64,000 nt of DNA from Bacteroidia bacterium (GCA_016788165.1 JAEUTH010000013.1:1-64000), one strand, 5' to 3'; positions 1-8,825 are shown, counted from the first letter of the stretch. Notes: a model not told the origin generated them from the sequence alone. Translations and numbers: made by a program.

Positions 1-9
1 GTTTTGAGT

Positions 10-29
10 ATCCCGCTGTGCAGCGGGAT
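10..29. repeat. Perfect 9-bp hairpin
   Basis: Arms ATCCCGCTG (10-18) and CAGCGGGAT (21-29) are exact reverse complements around a 2-nt loop. There is no T-run after it, so it is not a classical intrinsic terminator. It belongs to the palindrome-rich edge described at 53-130 and may be a terminal structure of a mobile element or a stem of a recombination site. The function is unknown. Confidence 0.7.
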
Positions 30-52
30 GCAATAGTTGTGCAACAGGCACA

Positions 53-130
53 GCGGATAAACTCAATGGCGTCTAAAACCTTTCGTAGCTTTGTGCGAAT
101 AAATTCGCAACGCTACTGCGGTTTATCCGC
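53..130. repeat. Extended nested inverted repeat (long imperfect cruciform)
   Basis: Outer arms GCGGATAAAC (53-62) and GTTTATCCGC (121-130) are exact reverse complements. Inside them lie GTAGC/GCTAC, and at the centre TGCGAAT/ATTCGCA separated by 2 nt, so one strand can fold into a long, bulged stem of about 78 nt. Just downstream is GGCGTTATAGCC. The layout (long imperfect palindrome with a GTTA-type motif at one side) resembles integron attC sites, but the core motifs do not match the attC consensus strictly, so this is only a comparison. No protein-coding frame was recognised here. Confidence 0.6.
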
Positions 131-248
131 AAGGGCGTTATAGCCAATGGTAAAGCGACACTGCAACCATCGAACAGACGACCAAAATTTGAACTTTAAA
201 ACATTGACAAACCATTTTGTCTGGCGAAGAGTACATAGTTTTGGCTCA

Positions 249-386
249 TTAGTTTTGTGAAACAAATTTAGATTTTTTAGTGTATTGATTGAGTTTATTT
301 ATGCGTAGTGATTCGCCTTTTAATTCGATACGGTGTGCCTGGTGTATTATCCGATCTAGAATTGCATCGGCCACGGCAACGGGTGG
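249..386 (-). pseudogene. istB: Remnant of IS21-family IstB ATPase (C-terminus only)
   Basis: On the minus strand the frame reads VADAILDRIIHQ followed by AHRIELKGESLR, which is the conserved C-terminal tail of IstB, the ATP-binding helper of IS21-family transposition. An in-frame stop (387-389) cuts it off upstream and no Walker A region or IstA is present, so this is a dead fragment of about 45 codons ending at the TAA at 249-251. About 30 nt beyond the stop, 206-221 holds the small palindrome GACAAA-N4-TTTGTC, which could be part of the element's end. The remnant shows that an insertion sequence once sat at this edge. Confidence 0.75.
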
Positions 387-478
387 TCAGTTTCATCGGT
401 TTTTGCACAAAACAGCTACTTTAATTTATTATAACTTCGATAATTATATCAATTCAGAAATTCAATAAATTAAAAAGT

Positions 479-1210
479 ATGGATATTCATCAAAAACCAA
501 AACACTTTGTCTTTGTGCCGGGGTCATTTCACGCAGCGTGGTGCTGGTATAAAATGCAACCACTGTTAAATAAAAATGGGAATACATCTGAAGCCATTAA
601 CTTACCGGCACATGGGCCTGATACAACTCCAATAAGCGCAGTAACACTTAATAGTTATGTTGATGCTGTTTGTAAAGTACTTGAAAAATACAACAAACCC
701 GTTGTGCTGATTGGACACAGCCGTGCCGGCATTATTATTTCGTCAGTAGCTGAACATATGCCTGATAAAATTAAACAATTAGTTTACCTCTGTGCTTTTT
801 TAATTCCAAACGGTGAGCCAATGGTTGCCACAGCGCTAACTGACACGGCTTCGCTAATGGTATCAAATCTGATATTTAATGAGCAGGAGGGCTGGCATAT
901 ACCAAAAAACGAAATTTATAAAGAGGCGTTTTATAATGACTGTTCAGAGGAAGATGTTTTTTTGAGTACCTCCTTACTTATTAAAGAACCAAACGCACCG
1001 GTTGCAACACCACTTACACTTACCGATAACAAATACGGTACAGTTACTAAAGCGTATATCCATACTACGCTTGACAATACAATCACATACGAGCTACAAA
1101 AGAAAATGGTAAAAAAGGTTCCTGTTGACCTAACGTTTGAATTAAAAGCCGGACACTCACCATTTCTCTCACAGCCAAAACAACTTGCCGATATTTTATT
1201 AAAACTGTAA
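479..1210 (+). CDS. Alpha/beta hydrolase (methylesterase/EstC-like)
   Basis: A 243-residue single-domain alpha/beta hydrolase without a signal peptide, so cytoplasmic. The oxyanion-hole strand is FVFVPGSFHAAWCW (10-23). The nucleophile elbow is GHSRAG with Ser81, and the catalytic histidine is His226 in AGHSPF near the C-terminus, as in the plant methylesterase/hydroxynitrile lyase-like group (AB_hydrolase_6). Bacterial members hydrolyse small esters; the substrate here cannot be read from sequence. It stands alone, downstream of the IstB remnant and 133 bp before a methyltransferase gene, in an accessory-looking region. The ATG at 479 is the only sensible start. Confidence 0.85.
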   Translation: MDIHQKPKHFVFVPGSFHAAWCWYKMQPLLNKNGNTSEAINLPAHGPDTTPISAVTLNSYVDAVCKVLEKYNKPVVLIGHSRAGIIISSVAEHMPDKIKQLVYLCAFLIPNGEPMVATALTDTASLMVSNLIFNEQEGWHIPKNEIYKEAFYNDCSEEDVFLSTSLLIKEPNAPVATPLTLTDNKYGTVTKAYIHTTLDNTITYELQKKMVKKVPVDLTFELKAGHSPFLSQPKQLADILLKL

Positions 1211-1343
1211 TTACATTTAATAAGGTTACTTGCGTGCGCATCATAACGGGATGTTTCAACAAAGACAGCGTTTCATTGACACTAATTACTTCGAAAATTA
1301 TAACTTCGCTAATATGACAAGTGTTATATGAAAGCAACTAAAT

Positions 1344-2042
1344 ATGAAAATTAAAAACCCGGAAAAACGGCTCCTTCAGTTTTGGGGAGCAGTAGATAAA
1401 AAACACATTAAATCATTTGCTCCCTATTTAACAGGTAAAAATGTTTTGGATATGGGATGTGGCTTAGGCACAACTACAGACTACGTTTCGAAAATGGGAT
1501 TTAATTGCATGGGTATTGATTATGATTCTGACACCATTGAAATTTGCAAAAAAAAATATCCGGCATCTGTATATCAAACCGCTAATGCAGAAAAACTTCC
1601 ATTTGATAATGCCTTTTTTGATACCATCATATTGCGAGACGCTTTACATCACTTTTATGGCGAGGCTGATTTTGAAAAAGTAAAACAGGAAATACTTCGT
1701 GTTGGCAAACCCGATATGCGCATCATATTTTTTGATCCGAACGTTAATTTTATGCTGAAAACCATGCGAAAAATTTCGTTTCATAAAGACGAAGAGTGCA
1801 GTTATGAATCGGCATTAAAAACTACAAATGATATGGGGTTTAAAGTAATTCATAGCAGCTTTAACACCCTATACAGTTTGCCGCTAAGCGGTGGCTATGT
1901 TGGTGTAAACTTTGTTCCAAACAGTAAACTTATACAAAATACAATATTAACAACTGAAAACTATTTAGAGAAAGCAATAAACAAGCTTGGATTAGGCCGA
2001 CAGTTGTGTTGGCGCTACTTAATTGTTGGACAAAAAAAATAA
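1344..2042 (+). CDS. Class I SAM-dependent methyltransferase
   Basis: A 232-residue protein with the SAM-binding motif I VLDMGCGLGTTT (34-45), the acidic end of strand 2 (GIDYD), and the post-motif LPFDNAFFDTIILRDALHH typical of the UbiE/Methyltransf_11 type. Such enzymes transfer a methyl group from S-adenosylmethionine; the acceptor is not predictable here. It is a single gene with spacers on both sides and no pathway partner, so context does not help. Together with its neighbours it looks like part of an acquired block. Confidence 0.85.
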   Translation: MKIKNPEKRLLQFWGAVDKKHIKSFAPYLTGKNVLDMGCGLGTTTDYVSKMGFNCMGIDYDSDTIEICKKKYPASVYQTANAEKLPFDNAFFDTIILRDALHHFYGEADFEKVKQEILRVGKPDMRIIFFDPNVNFMLKTMRKISFHKDEECSYESALKTTNDMGFKVIHSSFNTLYSLPLSGGYVGVNFVPNSKLIQNTILTTENYLEKAINKLGLGRQLCWRYLIVGQKK

Positions 2043-2441
2043 CAGCACCAAACCCAAACTTTGCCAGGTAAAAACCGTCACAATTTGTATGCAGCGTAGT
2101 ATTATTCAGGTTTAAAAATAAATTAATGCGAATTAATTTCAGTACAAACTCGAAAACATTTACATACACAAATACGCAAATTTTTTAGGCTAAAGCATAC
2201 TGAATATTATTTTGACTATTTAGAAAAAGCTAATGTTTACGCTGTATTGTTTGTCCGAACTTTTATTACTGCAATTTCAAATACTAACATCGCAGCGGCA
2301 ATATGCAGCATAAGTAGCCGTGTTTTATTTTATAACTATAAATGTTATTGAAAATAATTTTCTGTTTGAAACTTTTAAGTAAAGCGAAACCCATACTTAA
2401 CTTTATAAATTTCAATTCATACAGCGCATAAATTTTAAGTT
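2043..2441. other. Gene-free spacer
   Basis: About 400 bp of AT-rich DNA between the methyltransferase and the erythromycin-esterase homologue. Apart from an ATG-less open stretch on the plus strand (about 2127-2351) I see no coding signal, no hairpin with a T-run and no convincing promoter box. Confidence 0.5.
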
Positions 2442-3659
2442 ATGATTAATATTATTAAAGGCCTTGTTATACTAACTGTTGCCGGTAGCCTAAAAACATC
2501 CGGTCAAATTTCTGATAGTGTTTCAATTTCAGGTTTTGCACATAATATAATTCATATAACCGGAGATAATTTTGATGATTTAAATTTTTTGAAAGCCGAA
2601 ATTCAAAACAAAAGAATTGTTCTATTGGGTGAGAGTTCCCATACCATTAGCGATTACTATTTGCTAAAAACAAAAATCATTAAATTTCTGCATCAACAGT
2701 GCCATTTCGATGTACTTGCAATGGAATGTGGCATGGCCGATACATATACTACAAGCCTTCAGTTTGATACAATTACTTCAAGCCAAATGATGAAAGATGT
2801 TTTGTATGCCAACCAAAGTTGCAATGAAATGAAACCATTGTTTGAATACATGAAAAATGCAACAAAAAAAAGATTACAATTCTATGGTTTCGATTCACAA
2901 GACCACGGCAGCTCACTTAGTTTCATTAAATCGTTATTACAACCACACTATGGCAACACAGCCGATAGTTTAGTAAACAACTTACAAAAATATAATCAAA
3001 CAGCAACATTAGCTTGGCAAACAGACAAGCGCCCTGTTACGATGTTAGCCGATACCATTTTATCATCAGCAATACAACTTATTAATATGTTGCAAACTGT
3101 AAAAAGCAACTTGCTTGATGAAGGTAAAATAACCATGATGCATTTTAAATTCTTAGAACGGTCGCTGATTAATCATAAAGAAGCATTGAATATTAATTGG
3201 GAAAATGAAAACCCATTAGAGCGAAGAGATAGTTTAATGGCCGAAAATATTTTTTGGTTAGCCAATGAAATATTTCCCGATAAAAAAATAATTATTTGGG
3301 GTCATAATACCCATATTGATAAAGGTGGTACTGATGCCATAAATAAAAGTATGGGATATTACATACATAAAAAATTAAAAACCGATGCTTACCATATCGG
3401 TTTATATGCTAAAAGTGGATCGCTATTTTGGTGGTGGACTAAAGACATCAGAACCTTTAATAACATTCAAGCAAACGATATCGAAAACATCAGCGATTTG
3501 TTTCCGGTAACCTTTATATCAGTTTCAAATAAATACAAACTGTTAAATACACCCTTGATGGGTTACGAAGCTGAGTTTGGACGTAAAGTATCTTTTGTGC
3601 CCGCAAAAAGGTATGATGCTATTATTAATTTCAGAAACGTACGTGCTGTGAGTTACTAA
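2442..3659 (+). CDS. Erythromycin esterase family protein, probably exported
   Basis: A 405-residue member of the Ere family. It begins with a hydrophobic signal-like segment ending near TSGQ (about residue 22), then GESSHTISDYY with Glu64 and His67 where EreB has its catalytic Glu/His pair, MECG (Glu95) matching the second glutamate, and GHNTH near residue 288 matching the distal histidine. From memory of EreB, an arginine follows the first histidine by nine residues; here that position is Lys76. Family members include macrolide esterases and many proteins of unknown substrate, and the exported location argues against simple cytoplasmic macrolide resistance. It stands alone. Confidence 0.8.
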   Translation: MINIIKGLVILTVAGSLKTSGQISDSVSISGFAHNIIHITGDNFDDLNFLKAEIQNKRIVLLGESSHTISDYYLLKTKIIKFLHQQCHFDVLAMECGMADTYTTSLQFDTITSSQMMKDVLYANQSCNEMKPLFEYMKNATKKRLQFYGFDSQDHGSSLSFIKSLLQPHYGNTADSLVNNLQKYNQTATLAWQTDKRPVTMLADTILSSAIQLINMLQTVKSNLLDEGKITMMHFKFLERSLINHKEALNINWENENPLERRDSLMAENIFWLANEIFPDKKIIIWGHNTHIDKGGTDAINKSMGYYIHKKLKTDAYHIGLYAKSGSLFWWWTKDIRTFNNIQANDIENISDLFPVTFISVSNKYKLLNTPLMGYEAEFGRKVSFVPAKRYDAIINFRNVRAVSY

Positions 3660-3694
3660 AACATTTATTAGCTCATACAAGAACTACATACAAA

Positions 3695-4597
3695 CTATGC
3701 TTCCGTATGGGGTGTTGTTCCCAAAATTTCGTGCACGCTCTTTCTAATATTTTTACTGATGGTTAATGTGGGCAAGTCGTTAGCATCTTTGCCAAATGGG
3801 TCTTCAATTTCTTCGGCTATAACTTCTAAGCTGGTTAACACGTAAAAAATAAATGCCACTACCGGTATGCAATAATAGCCCAATGAAAACACCAATGAAA
3901 TGGGCATTGACATCACAAAAAAGAAAATAAATTTTTTAAGAAATGCGCTGTATGAATATGGAATTGGTGTGTTTTTAATTCGCTCGCAAGCACCGCAAAC
4001 GTCAGCAAAATTGTTAAGCTCGGCATTGAGCATAATTAATTGCTCACCACTGATTGTACCGTTCCGATGCAGGTCGTATGTTTTTGTAAAAAGTAAAGAC
4101 GCTATATAGTTTGGCATATGTGAGTGCAAATGCAAATCTTCTTTTTTAAATGTGCCAACATCTACCATATGCGCAGTTTCTCTTAAATTTTGCAAATGCC
4201 CCATTAAAGCAAATGCATAGTTTGAAATTGTTTCGGCAAAAAATATTCTTTCGTTTTGTAATTGGCTGGGCAACAGTGCATTAATTTTAAGCGATAAGTT
4301 GCGTGAACTGTTAACCAGGCTACCCCACAATTTTCTGCCCTCCCACCAGCGCTCATAGGCTGAGTTTATACGAAAAACCAGCAACGTAGAAATAACAAAA
4401 GTAAGCATGGTATGCATTACCGATAAATTTTTAATTCGGTTATCGGCACTTAATTTCAAATAGTCCATTTCAATCCAGGCAACCAGATAACTATAAAAGC
4501 TAATGGTAATTATCAAAGGAAGCAACTGACGAAATGTATCCGTTTTATGAAATCTGAAAATAAAAACGAACCAGTCTTTGGTGTTATACGATATCAT
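3695..4597 (-). CDS. Bestrophin-like (UPF0187) chloride channel family membrane protein
   Basis: A 300-residue integral membrane protein. The signatures AYERWWEGRKLWGSLVNSSR (20 residues) and EEIEDPFGKDANDLP are those of the bacterial bestrophin homologues, which form pentameric anion- or cation-selective channels in the inner membrane. Hydrophobic segments lie near residues 25-45, 60-78 and around 220-255. It is convergent with the esterase-like gene (35 bp apart) and stands alone on the minus strand. A TACTTTTG box lies about 70 nt upstream at 4670-4677. Confidence 0.88.
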   Translation of the reverse strand: MISYNTKDWFVFIFRFHKTDTFRQLLPLIITISFYSYLVAWIEMDYLKLSADNRIKNLSVMHTMLTFVISTLLVFRINSAYERWWEGRKLWGSLVNSSRNLSLKINALLPSQLQNERIFFAETISNYAFALMGHLQNLRETAHMVDVGTFKKEDLHLHSHMPNYIASLLFTKTYDLHRNGTISGEQLIMLNAELNNFADVCGACERIKNTPIPYSYSAFLKKFIFFFVMSMPISLVFSLGYYCIPVVAFIFYVLTSLEVIAEEIEDPFGKDANDLPTLTISKNIRKSVHEILGTTPHTEA

Positions 4598-4669
4598 ACT
4601 TTATGCATTATGGCTACATTAGTTACAGCCATCTTTATCGAATGTACTTACACTAATATTTTACCGGCT

Positions 4670-4677
4670 CAAAAGTA
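4670..4677 (-). promoter_or_regulatory. Possible -7 box of the bestrophin gene
   Basis: On the minus strand the bases read TACTTTTG followed by AGCC, matching the Bacteroidota -7 consensus TAnnTTTG. No TTG element sits at the expected distance upstream, so this is tentative. It would give a leader of about 65 nt. Confidence 0.35.
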
Positions 4678-4841
4678 AAAGACTTTATAAAACAGATATT
4701 CGTTTTAAATTAAAGATTTGACATCAAAAAAAATCGAATGCTTTTAAACGCATGGCATCTATATCACATAAAATAAATTAGCCGCAACCAATAAAAAAAC
4801 TTATACAAAATATTGCTGCTGCGGTTTACAATTTGTTTTCG

Positions 4842-5012
4842 TCACGAATTGCTCATGCGCATTTTTTTGCCTGTAATAATACCTTCCCAATAGCAGTAAA
4901 AGCATTTGAACCTTTTTATTTGAAACAAACCTAATGTAAGCAAACTTAAAAGGCGGTCGTTGGGCTTACGTTTAATACGATAAGAATAGTTGTTGCAGCG
5001 TGGACATAGCAT
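4842..5012 (-). CDS. Small zinc-ribbon protein (56 aa)
   Basis: I translated this frame by hand from the ATG at 5012. It reads MLCPRCNNYSYRIKRK, then PNDRLLSLLTLGLF, then KRFKCFYCYWEG, with stop TGA at 4842-4844. Two CxxC pairs (Cys3/Cys6 and Cys37/Cys40) would bind one zinc as a compact ribbon, and the linker carries a basic stretch and a DRLLSLL helix. The CPxC...R.KC..C.WEG layout resembles small zinc-ribbon proteins of unknown role. It sits alone between bestrophin and YifB, on the same strand as both. No partner suggests a function; nucleic-acid binding is possible but not shown. Confidence 0.6.
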   Translation of the reverse strand: MLCPRCNNYSYRIKRKPNDRLLSLLTLGLFQIKRFKCFYCYWEGIITGKKMRMSNS

Positions 5013-5100
5013 GGTATTACAATTTTATTGCTGCTAAATAACCTTTAAACTGTTTTTACATTTTTAAGCTAAGGTTATTATGTAGTTACCAGCAAAAAAC

Positions 5101-6639
5101 TTAACCGGCCCACCCTTCACGGTCGAGGCTGCGGTATTGTATGGCTTCGGCCAAATGCTCGGTTTCTATTTGATTGCTTTCGGCCAAGTCGGCAATGGTG
5201 CGTGCTACTTTTAAAATTCTATCATAAGCACGTGCCGAAAGTCCCAAGCGCTCCATGGCTGTTTTTAGTAACTCTGTACCCGGTTGTGTGAGTTTGCAAA
5301 GCTGCCGCATTTGTATGGTACTCATTTGCGCATTGCAAAACGTATTAGCCGAATCCTGATACCGGTTGCTTTGTATATTACGTGCTTTAACTACACGTTG
5401 CCTGATGGTATCGCTATTTTCTGATATGCGTGTTTGCGTTAGTTCATTAAATGCAACGGGCGTTACTTCCACATGCAGGTCAATACGATCCAACAACGGG
5501 CCTGATATTTTATTCAGATATTTTTGTACTACACCCGGAGCGCAAACACAATCCTTATCGGGATGGTTGTAATAACCACAAGGGCATGGGTTCATACTGG
5601 CAACCAACATAAAACTTGCCGGATACTCGATAGCAAATTTGGCGCGCGATATGGTTACACTGCGTTCTTCTAAAGGTTGGCGCATTACTTCTAAAACGGT
5701 GCGTTTAAACTCGGGCAACTCGTCTAAAAACAAAACGCCATTATGTGCTAAACTTATTTCGCCTGGTTGTGGTATGCCTCCACCGCCAACTAAAGCTACA
5801 TCGCTAATGGTATGATGTGGCGACCTGAATGGACGCACACTTACTAAAGCTGCTTCCTTTTTAAGTTTGCCTGCAACACTGTGTATTTTTGTTGTTTCCA
5901 AAGCTTCTTGCAATGATAATGGCGGCAATATGGTTGGCAAACGTTTGGCCAGCATGGTTTTACCTGCACCCGGTGGACCAATCAGTATCACATTATGACC
6001 ACCGGCTGCTGCAATTTCCAGCGCACGTTTTATATTTTCTTGTCCGCGTACATCACTAAAATCAAATTCGTTTGAGGCTTGTTGTTTATAAAACTCTTCT
6101 TGCGTGTTTACAACGGTTGGTTCAATAGTAAGATCACCGGTAAAAAAATCAATTACCTGACGCAGGTTTTCAACGCCATACACTTTTAAGTCGGCAACTA
6201 TGGCTGCTTCGCGTGCATTTTGTTTGGGTAAGATAATACCTGTAAAGCCTTCTTTACGGGCTTGTATGGCAATGGGCAACGCGCCTTTAACCGGTTGCAA
6301 GCCCCCATCTAAACTCAGCTCGCCCATTATAATATACTCGTTAATGTTGGCTTGCATTATTTGTTCTGATGCCATTAAAATGCCTATAGCAATGGTTAAA
6401 TCATAAGCCGATCCTTCTTTTCTGATATCGGCAGGGGCCATGTTTATTACTACTTTTTTGCCGGGCATTTTAAAACCGATATTCTTTAATGCAGCCTCTA
6501 TACGTTGTTGCGATTCTTTAATAGCATTATCGGGCAAACCCACTAAATAAAATTTAATGCCTTCGCTTACATTGGTTTCGATGGTAATGGTAGTGGCATT
6601 AACTCCATACACTGCACTGCCAAAGGTTTTAACTAACAT
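5101..6639 (-). CDS. comM: YifB/ComM family Mg-chelatase-like AAA+ ATPase
   Basis: A 512-residue protein. The N-terminal Lon-protease-like ChlI domain (1-170) carries [11 protein letters not shown]; the AAA+ core follows with Walker A GPPGAGKT (221-228) and Walker [12 protein letters not shown]; a cysteine cluster [15 protein letters not shown] probably binds zinc; the C-terminal Mg_chelatase_C domain carries the arginine-rich [16 protein letters not shown]. In Gammaproteobacteria ComM is a hexameric branch-migration helicase that extends the incoming strand during natural transformation; in Bacteroidota the role is inferred from homology. It is 34 bp downstream of the phosphoheptose isomerase gene and probably co-transcribed. 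Confidence 0.9.
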   Translation of the reverse strand: MLVKTFGSAVYGVNATTITIETNVSEGIKFYLVGLPDNAIKESQQRIEAALKNIGFKMPGKKVVINMAPADIRKEGSAYDLTIAIGILMASEQIMQANINEYIIMGELSLDGGLQPVKGALPIAIQARKEGFTGIILPKQNAREAAIVADLKVYGVENLRQVIDFFTGDLTIEPTVVNTQEEFYKQQASNEFDFSDVRGQENIKRALEIAAAGGHNVILIGPPGAGKTMLAKRLPTILPPLSLQEALETTKIHSVAGKLKKEAALVSVRPFRSPHHTISDVALVGGGGIPQPGEISLAHNGVLFLDELPEFKRTVLEVMRQPLEERSVTISRAKFAIEYPASFMLVASMNPCPCGYYNHPDKDCVCAPGVVQKYLNKISGPLLDRIDLHVEVTPVAFNELTQTRISENSDTIRQRVVKARNIQSNRYQDSANTFCNAQMSTIQMRQLCKLTQPGTELLKTAMERLGLSARAYDRILKVARTIADLAESNQIETEHLAEAIQYRSLDREGWAG

Positions 6640-6640
6640 G

Positions 6641-6665
6641 GTTCAGAAATTTTAGTTCAGAAATT
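6641..6665. repeat. Short direct repeat before yifB
   Basis: GTTCAGAAATT occurs at 6641-6651 and again at 6655-6665, filling almost the whole 34-bp gap between the two genes and touching the yifB start codon. It may be a small slippage duplication. No function is evident. Confidence 0.6.
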
Positions 6666-6673
6666 AAAGCCGT

Positions 6674-7249
6674 TTATGCCAGTTGTAATTTCAGTTCGAT
6701 GTAATGTATAAGCGAATGAATTATTTTAATGTGTATTTCTTGTGCACGGTCGGCATAGGTACTATGTGGCGCGCGTATTTCAATATCGCATAAATCTTTC
6801 ATGGCACCACCATCTTTACCGGTAAGGCCAACTACTTTTATGCCTTGTGCTTTGGCTGCTTCAATTGCTTGCAAAACATTTTTACTGGTGCCACTGGTAC
6901 TTATTGCCAACAATACATCATTGGGTTTGCCCAATGCCTCAATGTATCGCGAAAAAATTTTATCGTAACCATAATCATTACCCACACATGAAATATGCGA
7001 AGCATCGCTAATACTTACGGCAGCCAAAGCCGGTCTGTTGTTTCTAAAGCGGCCACTAAGTTCCTCGGCAAAGTGCATGGCATCGCACATGCTGCCTCCG
7101 TTGCCACACGATATTATTTTGCCGCCATTTTTTAATGCTTCAACCATCAGGTTACCTGCATCGGCAATGCGCTTAAAATTAGCAGGGTTGTCAATAAATG
7201 TTTGAAGTGTTGATGCTGCTTCTTTAAAATTATGTTCAATGCTTTCCAT
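6674..7249 (-). CDS. gmhA: Phosphoheptose isomerase (SIS domain)
   Basis: The protein has 191 residues, the usual length of GmhA. The SIS core shows [20 protein letters not shown] (47-66), the GNGGS...DAxHFAEEL signature of sedoheptulose-7-phosphate isomerases, plus ISTSGTSKN for phosphate binding and a late His in [15 protein letters not shown]. GmhA converts sedoheptulose 7-phosphate to D-glycero-D-manno-heptose 7-phosphate, the first step toward ADP-heptose for LPS core or glycans. The other heptose genes are not in this window, so a related SIS isomerase acting on another sugar phosphate cannot be excluded. Confidence 0.85.
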   Translation of the reverse strand: MESIEHNFKEAASTLQTFIDNPANFKRIADAGNLMVEALKNGGKIISCGNGGSMCDAMHFAEELSGRFRNNRPALAAVSISDASHISCVGNDYGYDKIFSRYIEALGKPNDVLLAISTSGTSKNVLQAIEAAKAQGIKVVGLTGKDGGAMKDLCDIEIRAPHSTYADRAQEIHIKIIHSLIHYIELKLQLA

Positions 7250-7308
7250 AAAATATTGTATGTGGTGTAAAGTAATTAATCGGTTAAATTATAAAAGGCT
7301 GCAACTTA

Positions 7309-7731
7309 TTATTTTTTCAAACTTACTTTTAAAGTGCTATTTTGGTAGTTAATTATGGCTGCTGTTCGCTTTAAAATGTCGCCTCCCAAAATGCAATGCA
7401 CCTTTTTTTTGCCTATAGCTGCATAAGCCTCGTTAATGGTTGTAAAATCAATAAGCACCACTTTTACTTTTTGTAACTGTACACTACCTATTTGTAAGTT
7501 GTAAATTACAGCCATGCTATTATTTACGGGGCCCCCAACTCCGGTGCTTACCACATGCTTGCTTTTAACCGGTTTTAAGTTTAATGTTTCGGCCATTTGT
7601 GCATCAACAACGGTTTGCGAGGCACCGCTATCAACTACTGCAAAAAGTTTATGGTTATTGATTAAAATTTCGGCCCATAAATGCAATCCATTGGGAGGCC
7701 ATTTAATTTGTTTTAGTTTGATTACTGGCAT
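7309..7731 (-). CDS. Retropepsin-like aspartic protease
   Basis: A 140-residue single-lobe aspartyl protease-like protein. The catalytic loop is VVDSGASQTVVD (Asp34), followed by GVGGPVNNSM (flap region) and CILGGDILKRTAAII, the ILGxDxL psi-loop of retropepsin folds. Enzymes of this size act as homodimers. There is no signal peptide. It lies between gmhA (59 bp) and the hairpin that follows mdh. The substrate is unknown. Confidence 0.75.
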   Translation of the reverse strand: MPVIKLKQIKWPPNGLHLWAEILINNHKLFAVVDSGASQTVVDAQMAETLNLKPVKSKHVVSTGVGGPVNNSMAVIYNLQIGSVQLQKVKVVLIDFTTINEAYAAIGKKKVHCILGGDILKRTAAIINYQNSTLKVSLKK

Positions 7732-7745
7732 GGTAGTTTTTTACA

Positions 7746-7783
7746 CAAAAAAGGCTGCTTCGGTATTGGAAGCAGCCTTTTAT
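7746..7783 (-). terminator. Intrinsic terminator of mdh (possibly bidirectional)
   Basis: Arms GGCTGCTTC (7753-7761) and GAAGCAGCC (7769-7777) flank a 7-nt loop. Read on the minus strand the hairpin is followed by a run of six T (A-run 7747-7752), fitting termination just after the mdh stop. A weaker T-run on the plus side could also work. Confidence 0.8.
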
Positions 7784-7801
7784 TAAAATTCTTTATCGGT
7801 A

Positions 7802-8740
7802 TTATTTGGCAACTGGCATGTTGTCTAATACATCCATTACTTCTTTAACTGCTTTAGCCGATTCGTCAACTAATTTTTGTTCATCAGCGGTAAGTTTTAA
7901 TTCGATAATTTGTTCGATACCTTTTTTGCCCAATTTAACCGGCACACCTAGGTACACATCTTTAATACCATATTCGCCTTGCAACCATGCACAAACAGGG
8001 AATATGCGTTTTTGGTCACGCACAATGGCTTCAACCATTTGTGCAGCAGCTGCACCGGGCGCATACCATGCCGAAGTACCCATCAGGTTAACCAACTCGC
8101 CACCGCCTTTTTTAGTGCGTTCAACAATGGCATCTAAACTTTTGGCATCAATCAATTCGGTAACAGGTATGCCGCCAACGGTTGTGTAACGTGGCAGTGG
8201 CACCATCGTATCGCCATGGCCACCCATTAAAACCGCTTGTATGTCTTTAGGCGAGCAGTTTAATGCTTCGGCTAAAAATGCACGATAGCGCGCTGTATCC
8301 AAAATGCCTGCCATACCAAATACGCGGCTTGCATCTATTTTAGCTGTAAGGTATGCACAGTACGTCATTACATCTAATGGATTTGAAACCACTATGATGA
8401 TGGTATTTGGCGAATGTTTGATAATGTTTTCGGTAACTGATTTTACGATGCCTGCATTGGTAGCTATAAGATCATCGCGGCTCATGCCCGGTTTACGTGG
8501 TAAGCCTGATGTTATAACAACTACATCGCTGCCAGCTGTTGCAGCATAATCGTTGGTTACACCTTTTACGCGTGAGTCGTATAAATTGATGGGTGCCGTT
8601 TGCCAGATATCCAGCGCTTTGCCTTCGGCAATGCCTTCTTTAATATCCAGTAAAACAATTTCGTTTGCCAATTCTTTATGCGCACAAACATTGGCAACGG
8701 TGGCGCCTACATTGCCTGCACCTACTACTGTAATTTTCAT
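7802..8740 (-). CDS. mdh: Malate dehydrogenase (LDH-like)
   Basis: A 312-residue NAD-dependent malate dehydrogenase oxidising malate to oxaloacetate in the TCA cycle. The Rossmann motif is GAGNVG (7-12), with Asp32 closing strand 2 and indicating NAD preference. Substrate arginines are Arg82 (LPRKPG), Arg88 and Arg151, and the catalytic pair is Asp148 and His175 in GGHGDTMVPL. Arg82 in LPRKPG is the residue that marks malate rather than lactate use. It is a monocistronic gene with a terminator downstream and a promoter-like pair upstream, and is divergent from the M14 carboxypeptidase gene. Confidence 0.95.
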   Translation of the reverse strand: MKITVVGAGNVGATVANVCAHKELANEIVLLDIKEGIAEGKALDIWQTAPINLYDSRVKGVTNDYAATAGSDVVVITSGLPRKPGMSRDDLIATNAGIVKSVTENIIKHSPNTIIIVVSNPLDVMTYCAYLTAKIDASRVFGMAGILDTARYRAFLAEALNCSPKDIQAVLMGGHGDTMVPLPRYTTVGGIPVTELIDAKSLDAIVERTKKGGGELVNLMGTSAWYAPGAAAAQMVEAIVRDQKRIFPVCAWLQGEYGIKDVYLGVPVKLGKKGIEQIIELKLTADEQKLVDESAKAVKEVMDVLDNMPVAK

Positions 8741-8796
8741 TTTTATTTGGTATTTAATTTATAAAACAATTATTGTATCCCTGTTTTAAGGGCGGC

Positions 8797-8825
8797 CGAA
8801 AGTATAAATTGCTACACATTTACAA
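8797..8825 (-). promoter_or_regulatory. Candidate mdh promoter
   Basis: On the minus strand a TTG (8823-8825) is followed after 18 nt by TACTTTCG (8797-8804) and then GCCGCCC. This fits the Bacteroidota TTG-N17-23-TAnnTTTG pattern with one substitution in the -7 box. It would give a leader of about 50 nt. Confidence 0.5.

Noticed and set aside
53-142. Calling the left inverted repeat an integron attC site
   Set aside because: The terminal motifs do not match the attC core consensus closely and no integrase is visible; kept only as a hypothesis.
2127-2351. Open plus-strand frame of 74 codons reading EYYFDYLEKANVY and FVRTFITAIS
   Set aside because: It has no ATG, GTG or TTG start in a useful place and no recognisable family; it may be chance or a very old remnant.
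479-3659. Antibiotic-resistance island built from the hydrolase, methyltransferase and erythromycin-esterase genes
   Set aside because: The methyltransferase is not an Erm-type rRNA methylase, the esterase homologue looks exported with an altered residue, and no other resistance or transfer gene is present.
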